Assembly: GCA_021229015.1 (NCBI GenBank)
Contig: CM037777.1
Location: 65,116,219 to 65,180,218 of the forward strand
Origin: Solen grandis
Lineage: Eukaryota > Mollusca > Bivalvia > Adapedonta > Solenidae
Direction: 5' to 3'
DNA length: 64,000 nucleotides
The notes beneath the pieces were generated by a model. It was not told where the DNA came from. It ran no database searches and saw only the letters and a list, made by a program, of their open reading frames with translations. Both the position numbers and the translations under genes were made by a program. Shown in pieces: positions 54,936-64,000 of the stretch; position 1 is the stretch's first letter; each line of letters opens with the position of its first letter.

Positions 54936-57570
54936 ACCGAACTTTATGTACCATGGTGATTACGTTTTACGTAATGCAAATATCAAAATGTCGTATCTCC
55001 ATTTTTTTACCATCTAGTCATTAACAAAATGCCCTATCTCAACCAGCCAATCGGATAACAATCCTTAGTCACGTGACAAAATAATTTAGTGTCCAAAATG
55101 ATGTATATGTATATCCAATACACATTTTTCTTTCATAAATGAAATGTCGTAGGTCCAAATCTTTCAATCAAAATATTCAACTGAACCTTGTGACAAGCCA
55201 TTACAACTACAGTTTCCGGAAACATTCATTATGAGCAGACATTGTTTTTGAACATAATAACAATAGAACATAATGTAAGTTATCGTAATTTCAGCTCTTA
55301 TTTGTTTTATTTTCTCAAGGAAAAGTTGTTTTTTTTTTCATTTTGATGCTCATATTGTATAACACCTGAAATAAGTACGCAAAAAGGCAAGAACACACTA
55401 TACGGGTTTTCCGATAAGCCAATTAAGATTTTGCATTTTAAAATATTTCTTCATTGCATTTTAGTGCTAACATATAAACTTGCTTTAATTAGTTTTTCAC
55501 AAAATTTGTTTTGGCTACGTTTGATTGACAGTCCAATACCAAAGCTTGCATTTCTTCAAAATGTGCCAAATGTTTGTCTTGAATTTAACAGGATGAAAAA
55601 ATCTAGTTGACGACGATTTTCACATTATACCAAGCTGTTCTAAGATGACTCAGTTATATCTGTCAAGTGTCACTAGCAACGGTTTTAAATTTGACGTATA
55701 GAATTGTATCAATAAATAAAATTTTCGTTGGTAGATTTACACTACAGGGGAATAAAAATGCTTTGGAGTATAGTTACAAGTATATACTGTTTTTCTTTCT
55801 TTCTGTAAAATTTCTATAAACTTCCAGGAGCCAATCTTTACACGGAAAATAGTAAAGTGTTACATGGGCTGTTCCTTTCATCCATACATAAATGTTTAGA
55901 AAGCGAATGGATTTAGAACAAATGGTAAAACTCATCATCAAAAACAGTGATAGTTGCACTGAAAATAAAAGATACTTAGAATAGTTATGAAAATGGTAGT
56001 GACACTGAAAAAAGGTGAAGAAACACATAGTCAAAATGAATGTGTTAGTGGCAATGATAATAAAAGAGAAGATAATAGTGAGCTCACAGTTATACCTCTT
56101 ACTCGAAAAATAAAGGAGAGGTAACAAAATCCCCTCTCCTTCATTTCTTGAGGAGACATCAAAAACTGTCGAAAGAAATAAAAAAATCTTGAAAGTATGT
56201 GAGTTTTTTCCCCCGACGATGAAAAACGTATGGAAAAAAAACTCTGTAAAACTGGATAATGTGCCTAAATGGCAGTGGCTAAATTGTTGCCATAGTGACA
56301 TAGTTTAAGAGCGGACTTTCTTTTAAAGAAGTGAATCTTAAATCTAAAAATAACACTATTACGACCTTGTGTTTGATAACAATTTATACATCTCGTCAAA
56401 GTTTGGTTTCGAAAAGTACCGAAGAGTAACTATGCTTTAATATTGACTTGGAGAGGAAAGTCGTATATTAAAAAAAACCCACTGACTTTCTTCCAGTAAC
56501 ACACTATTACCTTTTGTATACGAGTATATGACAAAACCCGTGTTTTGTTTTACCCTATGACTCTTAAATATATGATTTAGTGTTATCTATATGTATATAA
56601 TGTATATGAATTTCAATAACTAAACCATCCTGATAGGATTTACTACTATGATTTATAGTTAAAGTATTGAGAGAAATTTCTAGCGGATAGTGGATACTTA
56701 TGAGGGTAGATAAGTTGATTCAGTGAAATATATGTAAACTTCTATATTTGTGTACGGATAAATTGTTTCAGTGTGTTCTTTGTTCTCAATATCTTAAGAA
56801 GGATTTTAAGATTTAGTTACGATATTTTGTTGATGTAATATGAGCTTTGTTTCGCTATTTTTCTACCGAGGTGTGTAGGCATTTTCAATGTTTATGTTAT
56901 ATTTTTCCGAATAAATTGTTCAAGAGAATGACTGTATTTATCGTCAGAATATTAAATGAGGTTTGTCATGGCTTAAAACTTGTCTATACATGACTGCAGT
57001 ATTTTCTATGTAACTATGTAAGTTTATTTTTTCAAGATTGATGTTAAGATTGGTTTATGGTATTATTACGAATGTATTATATGAACTTTGCATTTTTTTT
57101 CGTACAAAGGAGTGTAGAAATCAACATAATATCATGTCTAAACAATTTTGCGTTTTTCTTATTCCTACATTTGACATTCCATTTTTATTTTTCATCCATA
57201 ATACTATACATAAAACCATGAAAACCAGGGTTTCAAAGATTTGTAACAAACGTTTGATCGAAATAATGGATTTGGTGACCTTTCGATTTCTGAACTTTCT
57301 GAGGGGTTACTTTAGCAAAATAGTTATTCGTAAAAGAACAACACGATAACATTTCTTCTAATTTTGAGGATAAACCAAGAATATGATGTTATATATGAAA
57401 AAACCTTAATAAACTGACGTTTTAACATCTTCATAAATGATACAATCATTTCACCATGTATTATTTCCTTTTTTACCTTTTTATTCACCGTACAGAACAT
57501 TTTAACTTCAACAAAAATCTGTCTGTATTTGTATTAAATCTTCTACTCGCTTTATCAGATATCAGATTTA
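54936..57570. other. Intergenic, no supported gene
   Basis: AT-rich. The longest frame in the window outside repeats, 55774-56301 on the minus strand (175 codons, Phe- and Ser-rich), shows no domain and fits the composition bias. On the plus strand, 55910-56290 has lysine-rich open stretches but stops in every frame. The ORF at 57038-57349 is likewise unrecognised. Confidence 0.4.
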
Positions 57571-57576
57571 TTTATT

Positions 57577-58565
57577 AATAAACATGACGTTTGTGTCCTC
57601 AAGCAGTGTTTCATGCTTATTTTCCAGGAGCCAATGTTCTGTATATTTCCTGTTGTGATATTATGGTGACGTGACCCAACTATGTCTTGATACCAGCGAA
57701 TATTTGAGAGACCACTTGAGAAATTACATCTTAATCAGGCCGTTGACGGGAAAACCTTTATCTTACATGTACCCACTTATAGATTAAACATATGAGTAGG
57801 CTGTTTAGTTTTAGGGTCGACCTGCTGGACTTCCTGCTTGATCAGATAAAACGTCCTATTTATTGTCCCTTAATATATAACACAATATGTCGTGCTATTT
57901 CATACAACTGTCATCACTGTGCAAATGTAATCAAAATATCAAAATATTTATTGTTTACTTCAACTAACTAAATACAATTTTAAATTTCACATAAACATAC
58001 ACATAATCATAGAAAGCAAACACATGTGTTGTGTCATATTTAAAACACTGTATCCAAAAAAATTAATCATTTATTTAGACTGTACGCCCAGTTGCCGGGA
58101 GATCATGGGTTCGATCTCAGGCAGCCACATACCAAAGTCTCTAAGAACAGTTCTGATGTATATCCCATGTTCTTGGCGATCTGCTCGAGAAATGAGTCAA
58201 AGGCCAGTTGGCCATGATTATTTGACTGTACGTGTTATGTTTATGGTAGGTATTGCAGTGAGGCAGCACTCTATCTATCTCAGTCCAAAAATGACAGAAG
58301 TGCTGTCGCTTGTACGTTAAACATTGTAATTACACAGAAGACGTTATCACTCGGTCACCAACATATATTAATTTGATTATATGACCCATATCTTTAGGAT
58401 ACCTGTATAGAAAATATAGAATCGTAGACTAGAAAGAATTACATTTAAAGACATGAAGTAATACATCAGGATCTTTACTGTATTCTCGAAAAATAACAAT
58501 GCATTTCTCCTCCAAATTATAAAACAATTTACTTACATAAACTATCATCATCTAGCTTTAAATGT
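57577..58565 (+). repeat. Duplicated intergenic block (copy 2)
   Basis: Collinear with 13385-14705: AAACATGACGTTTGTGTCC, TATGTCTTGATACCAGCGA, GCTGGACTTCCTGCTTGAT, CCTATTTATTGTCC, the SINE at 58080-58322, and TATTCTCGAAAAAT. It shows that the tandem duplication included intergenic DNA between receptor units. Confidence 0.8.
58080..58322 (+). mobile_element. Diverged tRNA-derived SINE (orthologous to 14222)
   Basis: Box-B-like GGGTTCGATCTCAGGC near its start, GGTATTGCAGTGAGGCAGCA and the tail AAGTGCTGTCGCTTGTACGTTAAAC. Shared position with the unit 1 to unit 2 intergenic copy. Confidence 0.6.
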
Positions 58566-58839
58566 TTTAAGATGTGCAGTTTTAGTTTTATCACAGTAAT
58601 AAAACTATATATTATGACTTACCTCAGTTATTTCATACACAAAATTACAGCAGAATTGAACACCCTTAAGCAATCAATAACAAGTATATATTCTACCAGT
58701 GTTCGAATGATCATACATGAACTTTCAAACTCACACTAAAAAAATGAAATAAAAATAAATAAAAGAAAACTATCACATAGTGACACATTCATGATGAGCA
58801 ATATTGTAAACTGCTTGAAACAATTTGCAGCAGGATGTG

Positions 58840-58932
58840 AATATCTTTCGAGGTAGATACCACCTCTATTGAATATATATAAGCGTTGGTTTTAAACTTC
58901 TCGCTTGATATTTGTGTTTGGATTTTTCTGAT
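58840..58932 (+). promoter_or_regulatory. Putative promoter and 5'UTR exon of unit 3
   Basis: Contains TATATATAAG at 58874-58883, a reasonable TATA box, then GCGTTGGTTTTAAACTTCTC, TTGATATTTGTGTTTGGATT and the donor GTAAGT at 58933. It matches 16690-16769 in front of unit 2 almost word for word. Confidence 0.5.
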
Positions 58933-59393
58933 GTAAGTATCTGTCTTTATTTACAGTGATCATTAGTTTTAGAGCTTTAAAACTTGTATCTTTTATTGTA
59001 AAGCTTCAATTGTTTCTCTTTGGTTTAAGTTAAAGTAATTTTTATCATCTGCTTTTTAGTTCAGGTTTTTTTAAAAAAAAAATAGTGTACAATTCCTATA
59101 ATCAGTGTCGTGAAAAGACAAACAATTCAATTTAGTTGTGATTTGCTATTTGAAGAATTGCAACACAAAAAAGAAAGTACTCAAACTTCTGGTCTAGATT
59201 TTGAATTTTAGTTTTTACATGAATACTACAATGAAGAAAATATATGTAAAATATCCGACAGAATTTCAATTTTAAATTAATTTTACTTAATTGTTCTTTT
59301 TTTTCTTTGGATATTTAACATATTGATTCAAATACCGCTGTAGTGTATTAAATCATTTTCATTAAAATAATTGCTTTGGAGTATCGTTTTTAA

Positions 59394-59395
<2 letters not shown>

Positions 59396-59441
<46 letters not shown>
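59396..59441. repeat. (TA)n microsatellite
   Basis: About 22 AT units in the first intron of unit 3. Confidence 0.95.
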
Positions 59442-59445
<4 letters not shown>

Positions 59446-60742
59446 AAATGGGTATCGATGCAGTATCAAAATATTAGATCATACATTACGTTTTTGTTTT
59501 GAAGGTGATACTATTTTCATGTAGGATGTAGGTATTGTTTCAGTATGGCACAGTTTGATCATGTCAACCTTGATTTAGTATATATCGGTGTCATCACGTT
59601 CTAAAACCAAAAAGGCATTGCTATCAGATTACTGAACAACGTTTTCAATTCTGTTTTGGTTCAGGAATGCAATCCATGAAAACCTTATTTAAGATCCGTG
59701 CACCACGCATACATACTGTTTTAAACATGAAATAGTAATGTTCAGCAGTATAGCTTTTATTAAATGGCTCACATCGACAAAAATCTTTGAATGAGATAGA
59801 AAGTGCAATACTTATAATGAATTCACCATTTTTATGGCCATTTTTCGCCATATAAGACTATTGAGTGCCAAATAACTGAAACATGCAATAACATCAGGTC
59901 ATATTACTAAGTTACGTATGACATAAGTATTAACCTTAGTAGCATATTTTGTTCGAAAACAACATTTTCTCATTTGGTAAATAATGAGGTTGTGATATTG
60001 TAAATGATAGGATAATATTTTGATTTTCATTGATATACACTCCCACTCTCTCTCTCTTTCGACGAGATAAGATATTATTAATCGTTGAGCAGATATATCC
60101 GTGTAGTTTCTTTTTTATTTACATGTATCTCTTTAATAACAATCCAAAGCATACCAGACCACGCCAGTGTTTCTAAAGAATCATATGGCCTTGACATGAA
60201 ACTCATTTCGTGAAGTGACCGAGAGATTGCGATGTATGGAAGACTGGTGCTCCTGGTGGTTGGGGCGGGAGTGTTCTTCGCCATTAACGGAACCAGGGTT
60301 ATGTCAGTTTATGTTACCCAGAAAAATAGTACATGATTTTAAAAATCATATATTAACCTTATATCACCCAATTAACAGCTGTGGCCTTTCATTTTTATTC
60401 TATAAAACAATAAAAAAACATGGCATTTTTATTTTCTAAATTAAGTTTTGAAATAGGATATCGTTTAATAATCAGTACTTCTATGTAAGATATATACTTT
60501 AACAATACTGCATATTGTTTGAGAATATTACTGAATCATCCATGTTACTCTTTAGGGGAAATAATATAAGAAATCTGTTCGATATAAACATTTTGGAAGA
60601 ATATAAATCACTCTTATTTAAATGTTAAATATTTGCTGTTCAGCAGATGTGTTTATGACTGACTTTCAGAAAATAAAGCCCTTCATAAAATGCTAAGCAA
60701 TCGTCCACGTTGAATTATAGTAACTACTCATGGCACGCAAGT

Positions 60743-61025
60743 CTCTCTACAGACGGGGCCGCCGTGGCCGAGCGGTTACAGTTGTGGACTACCAAATCTC
60801 ACAATCCCTGACCGCTGTGGGTTCGAATCACGGTAGGGACTTCGGATTTTTCATGTGAGGAAGCCTTCCAGCTGGTTTGCGGTAGGTCGGTGGTTCTACC
60901 CGGGTACCTCTGTGTACTCGGGGACTTCCTCCACCTGTAATTAGCTGGACGTCGCTAAATGATTGAAATACTATCGCAGCAACGGTAAATCCCAATACAA
61001 CAATACAACAACTCTCTACACACGG
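60743..61025 (+). mobile_element. SINE inserted in the unit 3 lectin exon
   Basis: Body 60757-61011, starting GGCCGCCGTGGCCGAGCGGT (tRNA-Ser-like box A) with GTGGGTTCGAATCACGG (box B) and the tail AACGGTAAATCCCAATACAA. The flanking 14-base duplication CTCTCTACA(G/C)ACGG at 60743-60756 and 61012-61025 has one mismatch. The uninterrupted sequence at 21140-21165 of unit 2 is the empty site. Confidence 0.95.
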
Positions 61026-61155
61026 CAACACTGGATTTAATGAGACATGCAGGTGTTGTAGTGGTACGGATAATCTCGGAGAACAATCCTGGTGGGAAGT
61101 GGAGAATACAACATCGGGAGGATTGACCTGTACGGTCGGAACGACGATTATAAAA

Positions 61156-62083
61156 GTACGTTTTGTATATAAAAGACTCAGTAAATCAGCTTCAGTTACT
61201 TATACTATATGTATTATTGAAAGAATATGTTTTTTTTTAAGTATTTCTCTTTATGAAGAGTACAAACAATATTTTAGAGTTTATATACAAATATTGATGT
61301 CTCTTCCAGTTTTTTTCCACATGCATGTCCATACAATGGAACTGTGTCTAAACATATCAACTTAATTGGTATATTTGCATTATACATTTCAGTGTAACGT
61401 TTCAAAGAATTATTATAGACCTTCATAAAAATGCCAGACTCATTATAATTATTTGATTAATCTGCTGGTTCAATTTCAAATCATATATGTCCAGTTTGGG
61501 AATTTTCGAAATCTAAAAAGTTTGAAAGATTACAATTGATTTTTTTTAAATTATACTTTGGGTGGTTCAAAATGCTTGTAATGCAGCTGTCTATGGTCAG
61601 TTGGGTAGATACCCACTCTATTCATTTCTTTGAGTTAAACTTTTGCCATCTATGCAATGCGGTCTATTCCTAACGTGGCTAAAATTCGAAAACTCTGTCA
61701 CAAAAAAGAAAAAAAAAATAGAAAAAAGAAAAGAAAAAGAAAATGTCCATTTGTAATGTCTTGAAATGGAAAGGGTCAAGCATAACATTTACCTTTGTCA
61801 TCCCCTATATTAGCTCACCTGTTTTCACGAACATAAATTTTTTATTAATTTTGTGAATAAAAAAGAGAGAAGGAAAAAAAGGAAGCAAAATCAATCAATC
61901 ATACTACAATTGAACACTGGTATTATCATGTAAATGTACATATAAGCATCTCCTTTTATAGTTCCAGTGCCAGTTTCAGTAACATTTACAATTAATCATT
62001 GCACCGAACGTCAACATTATTTTCGGGTCAGCCAGCTAAGTTTGAATGATTTTGATTAAAGTTGCAGTTGTCATCTATTCCAG
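61156..62083 (+). other. Unit 3 intron between lectin exons
   Basis: Contains an A/G-rich tract at 61703-61743 and a segment at 61880-62083 that matches the end of intron 2 in unit 2 (23900-24096: AAGCAAAATCAATCAATCAT, TGCCAGTTTCA, CGTCAAC). Nothing coding. Confidence 0.7.
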
Positions 62084-62459
62084 TTCAGTTACAAGGATTC
62101 CGTCTATTCATATCCAATCGTTCACAAGCGGTGGGAACAAACATGAGATCGGTATTTAAAAACATTGATACAAGCTTTACTGAGTACATTAAACGGAAAG
62201 GTCACTACATCATATTAGCTGTAATATACGTGGTCAATATGTGTTGGTCACAATCTCATCATTTGTGAACTGCAAGTTTTTACAGGTAAATATAAAATTT
62301 AAGGAAAGAGTACATCATAAAAAAGAAAACCCTAAAAGCTAAATAGGATCTTAATTATTACTCTGCTACATTTTTCAAAACGCTTTTTTGCATGAGAGTG
62401 CCACGTGTGCGCGTGCGTGTTTGTGTGATTGTGTGACAGAAAGGAAATGTTTTTTTTAC

Positions 62460-63345
62460 GGCTTTCCGCAAACCTGCGGAAAACGTATAGGGTTCATTAT
62501 TCTTATTACGGCTTTCCGAAAACCTTTTGTGTTTGTTCTTTTTTTTTTCTTATTATTCTTTTTTTTTCTTTTCAACGCCTTAATTTCCATATGATGCAAG
62601 GGTCCCAGGACACTGACAATTTGATAGCATATATTTCAGATACAGAATTTTTTTTATTTTTTTTTCATATGCCTATGACGTCATATGACGTGACTTGATG
62701 TCGTCTACCAAAGCTTGTACGAGGTCTACAGCCATTGTTTTTGGGCCAATATTCTTCAAAATTTCACGGATTTGCATGTTATATTCTAGTTGTGCATTCC
62801 GGAGTCCGTTTTTCCAAATTCTAAAAGGCAAATGTTTCATGGCGAATCCAAGATTCAAACAAATGACGTCAAATTTCAAATACGTATAATATCATTTCAA
62901 GATGAGTTTCAAAGCTGATATTTGGAGAGAATGTAAGGCTCTATGTATCTTTTATATTCTGTGAAGTAAAACGTCATATAATGTGTTATGACGTCATAAA
63001 GTCAAAAAGAAATTCTTATTTGTAAGCACAAATATCTATATGATGCTACGATCCCTGGACCATGCTATTTTAATGGCATATATTTCAGATACTTATATTT
63101 TCATTTCAATATGTTCATATGCCTATGATTTCATATGACGTCAAACTTGACGTCATTTACAAAAAGCTTGTACGCGGTCTACGGCCATTATTTCTGGACC
63201 GATTTTTCATCAAATTTTCACAGAATGTATATGTTACGTTTGAGCTGTGCATCCCCGTGTCCGTTTTTCCAAATTCGGAAAGTTAAAGGTTCTACAGCGA
63301 ATCCAAGATTCTAACCATTTACGTCAAATTTCAAATCATGGGATT
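62460..63345 (-). repeat. TGACGTCA-family repeat, inverted copy
   Basis: Reverse complement of the units at 4389-12428: TTGTACGCGGTCTACGGCCA, TTCACAGAATGTATATGTTA, GCGAATCCAAGATT and TATGACGTCATATGACG. One unit keeps a 68-residue minus-strand frame at 62673-62879. The left edge has a GGCTTTCCG doublet and a perfect hairpin at 62463-62482. Confidence 0.8.
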
Positions 63346-64000
63346 TTTTAAGCAGGACAAACATGGCGAACAATAACATATTTTAAAACGTTATTAGAAA
63401 GGCTGAAAGAAATATTTTTTTTCACATTATGGTACAAAAGTGGAATGACAGCGACATACAGAAATAAATTTCAGATAAGACTTCACTGATATTTTATTCC
63501 CGTTTATGTAGTTAGTACCGCGATATAAGGGAACACCATCCTATTACATCGCAACTAGATGCGTTAGAAAGCTGATTCCTCTTCCTACATTTTGAGAAGA
63601 TGAACGCTTACCTGAACGTACGGCTGGTTTGATCGTTTTCTATTATTTATCAAATGGGCCATAGTTATGTTGTTGTTGTTGTATTGGGGTTTACCGTCGC
63701 TGCGATAGTATTCAATCATATAGCGTAACCATAGTTATGTAATGATTTATAAAGCTTGTACGTATAGTACAGTACACAGAGCACCAGCATTACCCAAAGC
63801 AACAGCCGGAAATAGTAAATACGAAATGGCCAACCACGTCTTAACAGTAAGGCGTGTGCAGATTTAAACATTTATAAATACAATGTTCTACCCATTATCA
63901 AACGGATTTAATCAGCATAAACCTTAACAATAACTTGTAGAAGTGAATCAAGCTGGATATGTCTCTAAAACCACACTAGGTATCTAAATACAGACATTAC
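63346..64000. other. Right edge: SINE tail and unrecognised sequence
   Basis: 63672-63728 is the 3' tail of the tRNA-Ser-type SINE on the minus strand (GTTGTATTGGGGTTTACCGT, CGCTGCGATAGTATTCAATC). The remainder shows no recognised feature. Confidence 0.6.

Larger units (their letters stand above)
60232..62285 (+). pseudogene. Receptor unit 3: decayed paralogue (signal peptide and F-lectin exons)
   Basis: Three exons match unit 2 in order. 60232-60298 encodes a signal peptide (MYGRLVLLVVGAGVFFAING), but its donor reads TTATGT where unit 2 has GTATGT. 60670-61155 is the first lectin exon, with a one-base loss in the CATAAAATG stretch (frame ends at TGA), a SINE at 60757-61011 and a 10-base loss after SWWEV. 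62084-62285 is the second lectin exon, with a one-base loss near ATATTAGCTGTAATA and a 13-base loss further on. Acceptors and the last donor persist. I infer a nonfunctional tandem copy; no later exon is seen up to 64000. Confidence 0.88.

Noticed and set aside
55774..56301. 175-codon minus-strand ORF rich in Phe and Ser
   Set aside because: No domain, no splice context and composition matching AT-rich noise; neighbouring plus-strand frames are equally undirected.

Overview
The window is animal nuclear DNA, most likely from a bivalve mollusc. The evidence is short phase-1 exons in long AT-rich introns, F-type-lectin-like (fucolectin-like) and 8-cysteine EGF exons, tRNA-Ser-derived SINEs with target-site duplications, foldback elements and many microsatellites. 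There are no bacterial operons, CRISPR arrays or rRNA genes. Two 100-N assembly gaps (12429-12528 and 54572-54671) interrupt it.

Layout. 1-740 is a 27-bp-unit minisatellite. 741-4207 is homopolymer-rich sequence that looks like unreliable consensus, followed by a 154-base poly-A run. 4389-12428 is a large array of dispersed-repeat units full of TGACGTCA palindromes; the same family returns inverted at 62580-63340. After the first gap lies the last coding exon of receptor unit 1 (12531-12662). A conserved intergenic block then leads to a duplicated promoter and 5'UTR exon (donor at 16769/16770) and to receptor unit 2 (coding 20708-50869). After an intergenic region with a SINE, a terminal-inverted-repeat element and the second gap, the same intergenic block, promoter and first exons recur as unit 3 (58800-62285). 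Unit 3 is a decayed pseudogene with a SINE inside its lectin exon.

The central gene, unit 2, was rebuilt by hand from splice sites: 18 coding exons, 3174 coding bases and 1057 residues, with every exon phase consistent. Its order is signal peptide, F-lectin-like domain 1, EGF, EGF, F-lectin 2, EGF, F-lectin 3, six EGF modules, one transmembrane helix and a 107-residue tail. The tail carries YQGL-x9-YSRL, which fits the ITAM spacing rule, plus a terminal YTNL. This is a plausible cell-surface glycan-recognition or phagocytic receptor, similar in layout to Draper/MEGF10 but with a lectin head. The EGF/F-lectin cassette was amplified inside the gene: copies A and B are near-identical 6.2-6.4 kb direct repeats, and a third copy C has lost its lectin exons at an (AT)n tract. 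An extra EGF exon at 49116 has lost its splice donor. It runs into a stop with an AATAAA 125 bases further on, so it is either a dead exon or the end of a soluble isoform.

All assignments come from reading the sequence. No database search or computed alignment was possible, and identity values are counted by eye where given.
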